Of a stretch of 64,000 nucleotides of DNA, positions 26,159-35,051 are shown piece after piece; the stretch's first letter is position 1; every line of letters begins with the position of its first letter. Source of the DNA: Bacteroidota bacterium (lineage in GTDB: Bacteria > Bacteroidota > Bacteroidia > Chitinophagales > Saprospiraceae); contig CAUJDW010000079.1 in NCBI GenBank assembly GCA_963169455.1, positions 1 to 64,000 of the forward strand, read 5' to 3'. The position numbers and the translations under genes are program-made. The notes below the pieces were generated by a model. That model was not told where the DNA came from, did no database searches, and was given only the letters and a program-made list of their open reading frames with translations.

Positions 26159-26686
26159 ATGATCATCGGCATCGGCGGCCTGAGCCGGGCGGGGAAAACC
26201 AAACTGGCCAAGCGCCTGCGTAAGCATTTCCGGGAGCAGGGCCGTTCCGCCCTGATTCTGCACCAGGACGAATTCGTCTTTCCGGAAAACCAGATCCCGA
26301 AAGTAAGGGATCGGGTAGACTGGGAGCATCCCGGCTCCATTGATTTCCACCGTTTCCGGCAGGCCATACTGGATGCGGCCCTACGGTTCGATGTCGTTAT
26401 CGCCGAGGGGCTGATGGCTTTTTACGATGCGGAAACCAAGCGCCTTTACGACAAATGTTTTTTTGTGGAGATCAGCAAGCCCACCTTTTTGCGCCGGAAA
26501 GCCGCCGATAAACGCTGGGGGGAGGAGCCGGAATGGTATGTGGAGCATATATGGAAAAGTTATCTGAAATATGGGATGCCGGCGGAAGGAGGAGCGCCGC
26601 TGCTTCGGTTAAGCGGCGAAGGGAGGATAGAATGGGAAGAAGTTATCCGCTTTTTGAAAGAAGAGCCTGAGGGGCCGGAGAAATAG
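26159..26686 (+). CDS. Nicotinamide riboside kinase-like P-loop kinase
   Basis: A 175-residue cytoplasmic kinase. It opens MIIGIGGLSRAGKTKLAKRL, a Walker A loop, and follows with LILHQDEFVFPENQIPKV, which matches the HQDDFFKPxxQI signature of eukaryotic-type nicotinamide riboside kinases (uridine-kinase fold); the Asp is the likely catalytic base. RRKAADKRWGEEPEWYVEHI supplies the lid-region arginines. The ATG at 26159 is used; upstream codons are antisense to pnuC. The divergent 36-base interval with pnuC implies shared regulation: uptake plus phosphorylation of nicotinamide riboside to NMN. A degraded copy of part of this gene is at 29849-29960. A uridine kinase is the alternative. Confidence 0.75.
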   Translation: MIIGIGGLSRAGKTKLAKRLRKHFREQGRSALILHQDEFVFPENQIPKVRDRVDWEHPGSIDFHRFRQAILDAALRFDVVIAEGLMAFYDAETKRLYDKCFFVEISKPTFLRRKAADKRWGEEPEWYVEHIWKSYLKYGMPAEGGAPLLRLSGEGRIEWEEVIRFLKEEPEGPEK

Positions 26687-26722
26687 CCGTATCAAATGGG
26701 GAAGTAATTCTTCTCCGGGCCC

Positions 26723-27280
26723 TTAACCCAAAAGTTGTCCAGCTTCGATGGCCAGGCCCCATTCGTGAAGTTTCACGGGTTTTCCGCTTTTGAAAATTTC
26801 CTGGCTTGCATAGCTTTCCCCTTGTGGATTCCTGTAGGCTTCAAGCTGCATTTTTTCCAGATCCACCAGCCAGAATTCCGGGATACCTGCTTTTGCGTAT
26901 AGCGGCAATTTTATTTCACGATCGTAAGTAAGAGAAGTATCCGCTACTTCAATGAGGAGAATGATATCCTCCGGGCGGGGATGCTCCTGGGCGTAAAAAT
27001 CTGCTTTTGTCCTGAGCAGGACGATATCCGGTTCGGGTTCGGACAGGCCGTCGATTTGAACAGGGCTCTGCACTCTGACAATCGCCCGGCCAGCCAGATG
27101 GGCCATTAAGGTATTGCTTATCCGGTCTACAATGGCTGCATATTTACTTCCGATGGGGCTCATTTCAATAATTTCTCCATTGATCAATTCGACCCGGTCC
27201 TTCTCTGTGAGGATATCTGCTTCAACCATTCGGTGGTATTCCCTCACATTGATCAGCCTTCTTGCATATTGAACAGACAT
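26723..27280 (-). CDS. Uma2 family endonuclease-like protein
   Basis: A 185-residue protein of the Uma2/DUF820 family, which has a PD-(D/E)xK nuclease-like fold and is expanded in cyanobacteria and some Bacteroidota. The catalytic pattern is present: EPEPDIVLL (acidic residue, about 78-86), LLIEVADTSLTYDREIKLPL (Glu then Lys, about 107-126) and IPEFWLVDL. The fold is complete, so it may be active, but targets are unknown for the family, which is often linked to mobile elements. It is convergent with the riboside-kinase gene (36-base gap) and 92 bases upstream of the DPP IV-type gene on the same strand. Confidence 0.88.
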   Translation of the reverse strand: MSVQYARRLINVREYHRMVEADILTEKDRVELINGEIIEMSPIGSKYAAIVDRISNTLMAHLAGRAIVRVQSPVQIDGLSEPEPDIVLLRTKADFYAQEHPRPEDIILLIEVADTSLTYDREIKLPLYAKAGIPEFWLVDLEKMQLEAYRNPQGESYASQEIFKSGKPVKLHEWGLAIEAGQLLG

Positions 27281-27372
27281 GGCATTTTGCTTTTTCCATC
27301 CGGATTTTATAAAAACAAGGAAAATTGCCCTGAATTCCTATTCAAATACGAGCCATGACGTACCACTAAAGC

Positions 27373-29706
27373 TCATGGCCTTGCCGGTTTCTGCCCGAAC
27401 TGGTATTCTTTCGGCGGCTCTGCGCCCAGCAGATGTTTGACAAAATAATCCCAGCGCTTGCGCATCATATAGGGCTCCATGGCGAAGCCGTGGCCGCGGT
27501 TGGGGAACAGCAGCAGGTCAAAATCCTTATTGGCCTCGATCAGTTTGTCAACGACCAGCAGGGTGTTGTACACCGGCACATTGGAATCCATGGTGCCATG
27601 GGTGAGCAGGAGTTTGCCCTTGAGGTTTCCTGCCAATAACTGGTTTGCCTGGTTATCGTAATTGGTCGTTCCATCAGGGTGCGTTTCCAGGAGGCCCTGC
27701 CATTTTTCGCCCCAGTCGTCTTCGTAGTTGCGGTTGTCGTGGTTGCCCGCACCGCTGACGGCCACTTTGAAGAAATCCGGGTAGCGGAGGATGGCGTCGG
27801 TTGAAGCGAAGCCTCCGCCGGAATGGCCGTAGATCCCGGCGCGGTCCAGGTCGATCCAGGGATAGCGTTCCGCCAGTTGTTTCATGCCGGCCACCTGGTC
27901 GGGCAGCCCATTGTCACCCATATTGCCGTAATAGGCATCGTGGAACGATTTCGACCGCCCCGGCGTCCCCATGGCGTCGATGGCGACTACGACAAAGCCC
28001 AGGTTGGCCAGGGCCTGGTTGTCGCGGCGGGAAGCCGAAAAACTTCGACCGCCAACGCTGCCCGACTGCGGGCCGGGATAGATATAATTGATGATGGGAT
28101 ATTTTTTTCCGGGATCAAAATTGGCGGGGCGGAACAGGAGCCCGTAAAGGTCAGTCATGCCGTCTCTTGCCTTGACAGTAATGGGAATGGGCGGCGCCCA
28201 GCCGGCGTCGAGCAGGCGGGAAATATCAGCTTTTTCCAGGGTGAGGAGTTTTCCCCCCTGGCTGTTCCTCAGTTCGGCAATGGGCGGGCTGGCCGGCGTC
28301 GAATAACTGTCCACGAAATAATCCCCTGCCGGCGACAGGCTGATCTGGTGATTGGCGCTGTCGGGGCTTAGCAGCTTCAGCCCCGAACCATCCATGTTGA
28401 TGTGGTACAGGTATTGAAAATAGGGGTCGCCGGCTTCCTTTCCCGCACCGGTGAAGTAAATGGCCCGTTGCTCCTCATCGATTTTCAGCACCTGGAGTAC
28501 GTTCCAGGCTCCGCCGGTGATGGGGTTTTTCATTTGCCCGGTTTCCAGGTTGTAGAGGTAGAGATGCCCCCAGCCGCTGCGCTGGGAAAACCAGATGGCC
28601 TCATTGGATTCCGGCAGGATGCGCCAGTTGCTCTGGTTAAAGCCCGACTCGAAGAATGTCTTCACTTTTTCTTCCAGCACCGTGCGTACGGCCCCTGTAC
28701 GGGGGTCGGCAATGCGCAGGGACGCTTCCTTGTGATCTCTGGAGTTGGACAGGAACGCCAATTGGGAGGCATCGGAGCTCCATGCTACATCCAGGAAAGC
28801 GCCGTCTCTGCCGGCGATATGGTCGGTGGTGGAAGAGCGGTGAGGGTCGGGAGGCATCTGCAGGCGCACCACCCGCGGCCCGTCCAGGTGAATGACGACG
28901 CGGTGGATGCGGAAGATGAGGCTGTCGCCGGGCAAAGGATACTTCCAGGCTTCCAGTTTGGGGTGGCCGACGTTGGTGGTTGTCAGGTACATTTCTCCCA
29001 CGCCCCGCCCATCGTGCTGGAAAGTGGCGATCATCCGGGAATCCGGCGACCAGAGCAGAACCGGGCGGTTGCTTTTTATCCAGCCTGCATTGTTCGTGGC
29101 GTAGCCGAAGTCCTCCACGCCGTCGTTAGTGAGCTGGGTTTCCTCCCCTGTTCCCAAATCCTTTACCCAGAGGTTGTGATCGCGTATGAAAGCTGCTTTT
29201 GCGCCGTCAGGAGATACAATGGCATTGCGCCCGGCCCGTTCCGGCGCAGGTTCGGAAGTGCAGGCGCCGCGCCGGGTATCGCAGGCATACCGCCGGCCTT
29301 TCATTTCAAAAGTGATGCTTTGCCCATTATCGGCCATTTCGAAGCGGGAGAAGGGAAGGTTGAAGGGCCCGTATTCGGCGCCGTCCAGTTTGCTGAGCGC
29401 TGCCGCCAGTTTGTGGTGGTCAAATGCGCGTTCTCTTGTCCTGGCGCGGGCGTCCACCAGTATGAATTCCTTTCCCTCCGGGATGTTGTTCTGGTACCAG
29501 AAGCGGTGTTCATCGATCCAGCCTGGGCGCACCTCCGCCCGGAATACCAATGGTTCCGTATTGGCGGAAAGCGCTTGTTCGCCGCGGGCATAGTCTTCGG
29601 CGGTGAGGGCTTCGGGTGCGTAGGGCGTTTGCGCCAGGGGCCTGAAGGGGGTGCTCAGCAGGATCAGGCCGGAAATGGGCGCGGCGAGGAGCCGGGGAAA
29701 TTTCAT
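27373..29706 (-). CDS. Dipeptidyl-peptidase IV-type S9 family serine peptidase, exported
   Basis: A 777-residue secreted protein. The start at 29706 gives a signal peptide (MKFPRLLAAPISGLILLSTP, cleavage near PLAQT); upstream codons belong to the pnuC/kinase remnant. Residues about 40-520 form the DPP IV N-terminal beta-propeller (EKVKTFFESGFNQSNWRIL within it); residues about 530-777 are the alpha/beta hydrolase domain with the nucleophile in GIYGHSGGG, the Asp in HGTMDSNVP and the His in NRGHGFA. It should cleave X-Pro or X-Ala dipeptides from peptides in the periplasm. Length and order are normal for bacterial DPP IV. Confidence 0.92.
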   Translation of the reverse strand: MKFPRLLAAPISGLILLSTPFRPLAQTPYAPEALTAEDYARGEQALSANTEPLVFRAEVRPGWIDEHRFWYQNNIPEGKEFILVDARARTRERAFDHHKLAAALSKLDGAEYGPFNLPFSRFEMADNGQSITFEMKGRRYACDTRRGACTSEPAPERAGRNAIVSPDGAKAAFIRDHNLWVKDLGTGEETQLTNDGVEDFGYATNNAGWIKSNRPVLLWSPDSRMIATFQHDGRGVGEMYLTTTNVGHPKLEAWKYPLPGDSLIFRIHRVVIHLDGPRVVRLQMPPDPHRSSTTDHIAGRDGAFLDVAWSSDASQLAFLSNSRDHKEASLRIADPRTGAVRTVLEEKVKTFFESGFNQSNWRILPESNEAIWFSQRSGWGHLYLYNLETGQMKNPITGGAWNVLQVLKIDEEQRAIYFTGAGKEAGDPYFQYLYHINMDGSGLKLLSPDSANHQISLSPAGDYFVDSYSTPASPPIAELRNSQGGKLLTLEKADISRLLDAGWAPPIPITVKARDGMTDLYGLLFRPANFDPGKKYPIINYIYPGPQSGSVGGRSFSASRRDNQALANLGFVVVAIDAMGTPGRSKSFHDAYYGNMGDNGLPDQVAGMKQLAERYPWIDLDRAGIYGHSGGGFASTDAILRYPDFFKVAVSGAGNHDNRNYEDDWGEKWQGLLETHPDGTTNYDNQANQLLAGNLKGKLLLTHGTMDSNVPVYNTLLVVDKLIEANKDFDLLLFPNRGHGFAMEPYMMRKRWDYFVKHLLGAEPPKEYQFGQKPARP

Positions 29707-29767
29707 GGAAACGCGGATTTTTTCCAAAGTAAGCAATTTTCTTCGATTTGGCGGAGTGTTGCGCAGT

Positions 29768-29960
29768 CCGGATGGCCACCCCGTCCACGATAATCCAGAT
29801 GATCTGGTTTTCCTGCTTCTTGCGGGCCAGGAGTAATTGCGCCACCAGCTGGCCGGGCGCCTGCGGAAGTATTTCCTGGAACAGGGGCGTTCCGTCGCCA
29901 TCCATCATCAGGACGAATTCATCTTTCCGGAATACCAAATCCCGAAAGCAGAGGCCGAGT
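29768..29960. pseudogene. Deletion-fused remnant of a pnuC / riboside-kinase pair
   Basis: On the minus strand, about 29848-29768 reads LVAQLLLARKKQENQIIWII VDGVAI (joined), matching the C-terminal part of PnuC. On the plus strand, 29850-29955 reads RLRKYFLEQGRSVAIHHQDE then FIFPEYQIPK, matching the start of the riboside kinase. In the intact locus these two segments are 461 bp apart (25743 and 26204), each preceded by CTGGCC; in the remnant one CTGGCC (29849-29854) forms the junction. So a second copy of the divergent pair lost its middle by deletion at a 6-bp microhomology. Neither reading frame can give a working protein. Confidence 0.8.
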
Positions 29961-30018
29961 GGACAGGGAAGGGGTTATGGGCTTTCTGGAAAAGGGATTA
30001 TTTTGAAAGATGCCTGGC

Positions 30019-31305
30019 TCACTCCAGGGGGAAGAATTTTTCATGGTTGAAAAACCAAATCCCATTTCCCGGAGGAGGAGGTGGGCTGAGGACAAGATAA
30101 TAGCCTTCCGGAACCTGAATCTGGTATCTTGAAAAGGATTCAGGCAGCCCCGGCGCCAGGTGTGACCGGCCCCATTGTTTTTTTGTAAGGGAATACTCCC
30201 ACAGTTCGTTAATAAATCCATGATAGATTGATTTTTGGGGCCATCCGGCAATCAATTTATCGCCGCTGATAAAAACGGCGCTTGGCCCAATATCGGAGGA
30301 GGCCCCTGGATATTGTGACAGGAGCACCCACTCACCTGAACCCTGCCAGCTATCATCCGGAATATACTCCCAAAGCTGCTGGCCGCTCCATACCAGTATC
30401 TTGTCATTCCAGTACAGGACTCTGGAATTATCTGTATTGAAATCAGGAGGTGAATGCAAAGCTCTTCCCTGCAAGGTGTTGCGGTCGAATTTCCACAGGA
30501 AGTAGGTAAAAGAACTTTGTGCCCGAAGGTAGGTGTAACAATATGGCCCATGGCAAAACCAGAAATAGGTTTCGAGGTATTGCGCCAGGGTGTCAGATAT
30601 CGGAAAGCTCTGGAGAATTTCTCCTGTTCGGAGGTCTACAGCTTTAATTCTTTCATTGATCAGGCTATACCAGAAAGAATAATAAGCCTTCCCATCCGAT
30701 ATAAAAAGGGGGTCCGGATAGGAATCATTAAAATTGACCTGTATGGATTCCCATTCCCGGCTGATGGGGTCAAAAACCGGGATACGATCCCGCCTGCCAA
30801 TGAGATAAACCTTGTTTTCCCAGAAAACCTGAGAAAACCTGTTGAAGTCAAAGAAGGGAGGAAATTCCAGGCCTGACTGTTCCCAGGGGTTCCAGGTGCT
30901 ACCCTGGCTCTTAAAGCCGATGGCATTGCTCTGAGTCAGTCCGTCTTCCGTTTCCACATAGAAACGATAGAAGTAATCCTGATCCGGCAGCAAATCCCTG
31001 TCCAGCTTGGTGGAATACCGCTTCGGAGCGGCTTCGCTGCCCAGTGAAAGCTTATTTCGATAGGCCGCCTTTGCGTTCAGCGATTCGGTATCCCCCCAAA
31101 CAAAGCCGAAATCTATAACCTGTTTTTCAGGAGTGTATAATACTTCTCCTTCCAGCACCACTCCTGTCGGGCCAATTGACGTGACTTCGTTGGCCCGTAT
31201 TACCGGAATTTCATCACCAAAGTAAGTTTCGTCCTGGCAACCAGACAGGAATAAGATGGGCAGCAAAGTTGCCAGAATGAATAAAAAGTGGAAAAAGCAC
31301 CTCAT
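30019..31305 (-). CDS. Kelch-like lipoprotein
   Basis: A 428-residue envelope lipoprotein: the signal peptide ends in LFLSGC (Cys about residue 23). Residues about 35-130 look like a fibronectin-III-type domain (PTGVVLEGEVLYTPEK; DQDYFYRFYVETEDG). The rest has kelch/galactose-oxidase-like blades with recurring pairs such as NKVYLIGRRDRIPVFDPISR, DGKAYYSF, NDKILVWSGQQLWEY and NELWEYSLTKKQW. There is no catalytic signature. It is 3 bases downstream of the beta-barrel gene at 31309 on the same strand, so the two are probably one transcript. Base composition is lower in G+C than in flanking core genes. Confidence 0.75.
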   Translation of the reverse strand: MRCFFHFLFILATLLPILFLSGCQDETYFGDEIPVIRANEVTSIGPTGVVLEGEVLYTPEKQVIDFGFVWGDTESLNAKAAYRNKLSLGSEAAPKRYSTKLDRDLLPDQDYFYRFYVETEDGLTQSNAIGFKSQGSTWNPWEQSGLEFPPFFDFNRFSQVFWENKVYLIGRRDRIPVFDPISREWESIQVNFNDSYPDPLFISDGKAYYSFWYSLINERIKAVDLRTGEILQSFPISDTLAQYLETYFWFCHGPYCYTYLRAQSSFTYFLWKFDRNTLQGRALHSPPDFNTDNSRVLYWNDKILVWSGQQLWEYIPDDSWQGSGEWVLLSQYPGASSDIGPSAVFISGDKLIAGWPQKSIYHGFINELWEYSLTKKQWGRSHLAPGLPESFSRYQIQVPEGYYLVLSPPPPPGNGIWFFNHEKFFPLE

Positions 31306-31308
31306 GAC

Positions 31309-32415
31309 TTACAAGTTAATCTCAATGCTGAAGGTAAAGTAATCAGTAGAATAAAATCCCTTGTCCGTAAAGTGGTAAACTTTATTGAACCTCCCCTGAA
31401 GAGACAGCATGTGTTTATAATCCAAAGGTATGGCAAGGCCTCCGCCAAGGGCGTATCCCGCCTGGCTTCTCCTGAAGAGGGCGCCTTCGAAATAATTCCA
31501 GCTCCAGCCTGTCGCTTCATCTTGTGCGCGGCCCTCCGTCACATCCAGGGAAATGTGATGAACGTAATTGATGCCGGCATTGATAAAGGGATGCATGTGG
31601 GCCATTGTAAAATACTGCCGGGCCTGAACAGGGATTTCCACCCTGAAGAAGTCAACGTCGGCAGTATATCGCTCCAATCCTTCATCGCGGTAAAGGCCGA
31701 AATGTTGCCGGGAAAAAATCAGTTCAGTAACCAGATAGAGCTGTCCGTTTTTCCCGACGTTCATTGGCCATTCCCCAAAAGCACGGACTGCAAAATTAGA
31801 GCGGTAACGCACTTTCGGATGAGCTGCTTCCGGACGGGCGTCTTTTTTAAAAAAGGATGGAGCCAACCAAAAAGAACCACCCACGCCCAGCCCAAAACGC
31901 CGGTAAGGAAACAAGCGATACCGGCATTGGCCGATGTGGGCGACAAAAAAGGAAAGCGGCCTTTTTTGGGGTTTTACCAGCTTGGCCCACTTTAGGCCAA
32001 TGGCGCAGGAATCGGAAAGCGCCCGAAGCACCTCCTGTATTTCTGAAGCATCCCCCTGAAGCCCGAATATATCTTCATTCCTTTTGATGAAAAACTGGCT
32101 TTCGTCCAGAGATAACAAATCAAGCCGCTCCCCATCCACCACCCGCAGATAGAACTTCCGCGCTATTCCTGCCTCACCCGGCGCAGGCTGGGAAATATAA
32201 GTGGATTTTTTGTCCTCCAGGTAAATACTGTCCACCTCACTGGCAAACCGGAGCTGGAAAACAGAATCCTCCGGCATCCGGAAAACGACGGAATCGGCAT
32301 TGGCCCAGGGGATAATAACCTGAAGGTGGGAAGTGTCGGCATGTATTATCCCCCTTTGCCCCAGGACAGGCGGCAGGCTAAGCAACAGGAAAAAGATTGT
32401 AAAGTGGAACTTCAT
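31309..32415 (-). CDS. Predicted outer-membrane beta-barrel protein
   Basis: A 368-residue exported protein; the ATG at 32415 begins a signal peptide (FTIFFLLLSLPPVLGQ). Residues about 20-150 form a soluble region with no recognised family; residues about 160-368 alternate polar and hydrophobic residues in short strands (FGLGVGGSFWLAPS; GQLYLVTELIFSRQHFGLY; GYALGGGLAIPL) and end in an aromatic/aliphatic beta-signal (YFTFSIEINL), as in PorT-like barrels of Bacteroidota. It is followed 3 bases later by the kelch lipoprotein gene, suggesting the pair act together at the outer membrane. Function unknown. Confidence 0.65.
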   Translation of the reverse strand: MKFHFTIFFLLLSLPPVLGQRGIIHADTSHLQVIIPWANADSVVFRMPEDSVFQLRFASEVDSIYLEDKKSTYISQPAPGEAGIARKFYLRVVDGERLDLLSLDESQFFIKRNEDIFGLQGDASEIQEVLRALSDSCAIGLKWAKLVKPQKRPLSFFVAHIGQCRYRLFPYRRFGLGVGGSFWLAPSFFKKDARPEAAHPKVRYRSNFAVRAFGEWPMNVGKNGQLYLVTELIFSRQHFGLYRDEGLERYTADVDFFRVEIPVQARQYFTMAHMHPFINAGINYVHHISLDVTEGRAQDEATGWSWNYFEGALFRRSQAGYALGGGLAIPLDYKHMLSLQGRFNKVYHFTDKGFYSTDYFTFSIEINL

Positions 32416-32595
32416 CTCTATCAGTTTTCCGGATGCAGAAATATTGAATTTCAAAATTCAAGATAAAGAAATTATACAGAAAACAAACAGCATTTTAACT
32501 CTTGGGCAGGCCTTTGCTGCTATTGATCCAAGCAGTGGGAATTATCATTGCTTTTCCCTCGGGTTTTCCTAAAATTAGAAAAAAAACCACTCATC

Positions 32596-32862
32596 ATGCC
32601 TGAAACAACCGAATACACGCTCCGTTTGGGCGAATCTGCCACCGTACGCCCGGGCTTTTTCAAAGCCAAACTGGAAGTCGTCTTCGCCGGAGCGGTGAAT
32701 AATGACACTTATTCCATTGCCGTAAAATGGAGCCTGGGCAACAACTCTGCAGCCTACAACCTCTACTTTTCGGACCGGCAGCGGGATATCTGCCTGCCCG
32801 CAGGGAAAGTGGTGGTCATCACCGTGATGAAGGATAAAATACTGTTCAAATACGAGCCATGA
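32596..32862 (+). CDS. Hypothetical protein (88 aa)
   Basis: A small cytoplasmic protein (MPETTEYTLRLGESATV...) with mostly beta character and no signal. I do not recognise a family. It starts at 32596, downstream of a poor in-frame extension, and its stop overlaps the start of the membrane-protein gene at 32859 by 4 bases, so the two are translationally coupled. Its last bases (TTCAAATACGAGCCATGA) recur exactly at 27341-27358 in the Uma2/DPP IV interval. Confidence 0.6.
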   Translation: MPETTEYTLRLGESATVRPGFFKAKLEVVFAGAVNNDTYSIAVKWSLGNNSAAYNLYFSDRQRDICLPAGKVVVITVMKDKILFKYEP

Positions 32863-33716
32863 TGAACCGGCGAAAATCCCTTCAGGTTCGTTTCCCCCGG
32901 CACGGCTGGGCCGGACTGCTGTTGGTGGCGCTGTTCTGGTATCTCAACTGGGGCCTGCCTGGCCTGCGCACCCACTGGGCCTTTTTCCCGCTCTGGCTGG
33001 GTTACATCCTCACCGTCGATGCCCTGGTTTTTTACAGACAGGGCAATTCCTGGTTTAGCCAGGCCCCCGGGAGCTTCGCCCTGCTCTTTCTGCTGTCGGC
33101 CCCCTTCTGGTGGATATTCGAGGCGCTGAATGCACGGGTTCAATACTGGGTGTACGTGCCGGTCGATTCCTTCAGCCGCCTGGAGTACTATTTGTATTGT
33201 ACGCTGAACTTCTCGGTTGTCCTGCCGGCTATTTTCGTCACTACGCAGTTGTTCCGGACTTTCCCCTGGCTTCGTCTACTGCCACCGGGATGGAAGGTGG
33301 GCAGAAGCCGGGCAACCGTCCTGTTGTTTTTCATTTCCGGCTGGCTCATGCTGGCCGCCACCCTGCTCTGGCCGCAATACGGCATGGCCTTCCTGTGGAT
33401 GTCGCTCTTTTTCATTATGGATCCCGTCAACTACTGGCTGGGCAGGCCTTCGCTCCTTAAGAGGACGGCAGAGGGAGACTGGCGCCTCGTCTTCGCCCTC
33501 TGGCTGGGCGGCCTCACCTGCGGCTTTTTCTGGGAATTGTGGAACTTCTACTCCTCGCCCAAATGGTTCTATCAGGTGCCCTATGTCGACTTCTGGCACG
33601 TCTTCGAAATGCCGCTGCTCGGCTATCTGGGCTACCTGCCTTTCGCGCTGGAGCTGTATGCCATATACGCCTTCCTGGGGATAACTCGGAGACTGGGTGA
33701 TCTTCCTACCTTATGA
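32859..33716 (+). CDS. Hypothetical multi-pass membrane protein (285 aa)
   Basis: An integral membrane protein with about seven or eight hydrophobic helices, rich in Trp and aromatic residues (FALLFLLSAPFWWIFEALNA; LWLGGLTCGFFWELWNFYSS). The N-terminus is basic (NRRKSLQVRFPRHGW), consistent with the inner membrane. I do not recognise a family; the aromatic clusters and conserved-looking Glu/Asn within helices hint at a lipid or quinone-interacting membrane protein, which is speculation. It overlaps the 88-aa gene by 4 bases and is convergent with the barrel gene ending at 33730. Confidence 0.7.
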   Translation: MMNRRKSLQVRFPRHGWAGLLLVALFWYLNWGLPGLRTHWAFFPLWLGYILTVDALVFYRQGNSWFSQAPGSFALLFLLSAPFWWIFEALNARVQYWVYVPVDSFSRLEYYLYCTLNFSVVLPAIFVTTQLFRTFPWLRLLPPGWKVGRSRATVLLFFISGWLMLAATLLWPQYGMAFLWMSLFFIMDPVNYWLGRPSLLKRTAEGDWRLVFALWLGGLTCGFFWELWNFYSSPKWFYQVPYVDFWHVFEMPLLGYLGYLPFALELYAIYAFLGITRRLGDLPTL

Positions 33717-33729
33717 CTTTACGACTGTC

Positions 33730-34449
33730 TCATCTCCACTGGAAGATATACTTCCGCCGCCCGCAGATGTACCTGGCCTCCCTGCCGATCCCGAAATTGA
33801 GTTCCAGGAAAACCCCCGCCCGGAAAGGATGGGTGGCAGTATAGCTGGAATAACTTTGATAAAAAGCAGGGTACCCCTCTTCTTCGCCACTGTCAGAGAC
33901 GAGGCCGGTGATAGCATATTCCAGGCGGAAGCCGATCTTTAGGGTCATGGCTTCTGAACCCGTGATAAAACCTCCCAGCCCGGCTACTGCCGAGAAGTAG
34001 TTATCCTCGTACAGCCCTTCCGTTTCCAGCACCTGCCCATCGTAGGTTTGCTCCAGCGACCGGATCAGGCTCCATTTGGGGCCTATCTCAAAATGGCTGC
34101 CGTTATTGCTGTAATGGCGGTACAGCATGTAAAGGTCCAGGTTGTTCCATTCGAGAATATTATCCGTTTTTTTGCCGCCATTTTCCCGGAAGCCCAGCTT
34201 CTGACGGTTATTCAGCAACAGGCCTTCCAGGTTCAGAACGCTGGAATGTCCAAGGTTCAATCCAACCACCCCGCCGAAAGAGGGCGCTCCATGGAGGTAA
34301 TAACTGTGCTGCTCATCCTGGGCCAGGTTTTTGTTGTAAAAGCCGTTCAGGCCGTACATTACTTTGACCCCCAGTTCGAGCCAGCCCTGTCCGCTGCCTG
34401 ATGTGCAGGCCAGGAGAAACAAGGATAACATTAGTGGTTTTTTGTCCAT
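33730..34449 (-). CDS. Predicted outer-membrane beta-barrel protein (239 aa)
   Basis: The ATG at 34449 opens a short signal peptide (MDKKPLMLSLFLLACTSGSG); a lipobox-like TSG follows but the Cys sits too early to be sure of lipidation. The mature protein has amphipathic strands (LELGVKVMYGLNGFY; FEIGPKWSLIRSLEQ; LKIGFRLEYAITGLV; FRAGVFLELNFGIG) typical of the PorT/OmpW-like barrels of Bacteroidota. The in-frame extension to 34572 is not used because it puts the signal peptide internally. It is divergent from the molybdenum-hydroxylase genes. Function unknown. Confidence 0.65.
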   Translation of the reverse strand: MDKKPLMLSLFLLACTSGSGQGWLELGVKVMYGLNGFYNKNLAQDEQHSYYLHGAPSFGGVVGLNLGHSSVLNLEGLLLNNRQKLGFRENGGKKTDNILEWNNLDLYMLYRHYSNNGSHFEIGPKWSLIRSLEQTYDGQVLETEGLYEDNYFSAVAGLGGFITGSEAMTLKIGFRLEYAITGLVSDSGEEEGYPAFYQSYSSYTATHPFRAGVFLELNFGIGREARYICGRRKYIFQWR

Positions 34450-34593
34450 TACCGAGTCACGTTTTTCGTTTCCTGTAAATGTAGCTAAATATGGGTTGCC
34501 CTTCCATTTCCTCTTTATTTCGAAGGGTAGAAAAACGTGCGCCATCCCCTCAAATTCCTTATCTTTAAGCAATTAGATAAAAATACCCGTATC

Positions 34594-35049
34594 ATGAAAA
34601 CGAGCTTTAAACTCAATGGCAAGCCCGTACAGGTGGAAACCGCCCCTGACGCAACCCTGCTGTGGACGCTTCGGGACGCACTTCAGATGACAGGGGCCAA
34701 GTACGGTTGCGGCGCTTCCCTCTGCGGCGCCTGCACCGTACACCTCGACGGTATGCCCGTGCGCGCCTGCATGACGCCCATTTCCATGGTGGCCGGCAGG
34801 TCGGTGACGACTATTGAAGGGCTGGCCGGCGAAGAACTCCATCCGCTGCAGCAGGCCTGGATCGACGAGCAGGCCCCCCAGTGCGGCTATTGCCAGCCGG
34901 GGCAGATCATGCAGGCCGTGGCGCTGCTTCGGGACAACCCCCGGCCCAGCCGCGAACAGATCATCGCCTACATGAACGGCGTGCTTTGCCGCTGCGGCGC
35001 TTATCTGCGCATCATCAAAGCCATTGAACGCGTTTCACAATCCAGGTAG
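34594..35049 (+). CDS. [2Fe-2S] small subunit of an IorA-type molybdenum hydroxylase
   Basis: A 151-residue electron-transfer subunit of the xanthine oxidase superfamily. The N-terminal plant-type ferredoxin domain has its four cysteines at 39, 44, 47 and 59 ([13 protein letters not shown]); the C-terminal helical domain binds a second cluster through QCGYCQPGQ and CRCG. The start at 34594 is the first good ATG. The gene is 2 bases before the large subunit, so they form one complex. There is no FAD subunit, as in isoquinoline 1-oxidoreductase (IorAB) and aldehyde oxidases that pass electrons to the respiratory chain. Confidence 0.93.
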   Translation: MKTSFKLNGKPVQVETAPDATLLWTLRDALQMTGAKYGCGASLCGACTVHLDGMPVRACMTPISMVAGRSVTTIEGLAGEELHPLQQAWIDEQAPQCGYCQPGQIMQAVALLRDNPRPSREQIIAYMNGVLCRCGAYLRIIKAIERVSQSR

Positions 35050-35051
35050 CT

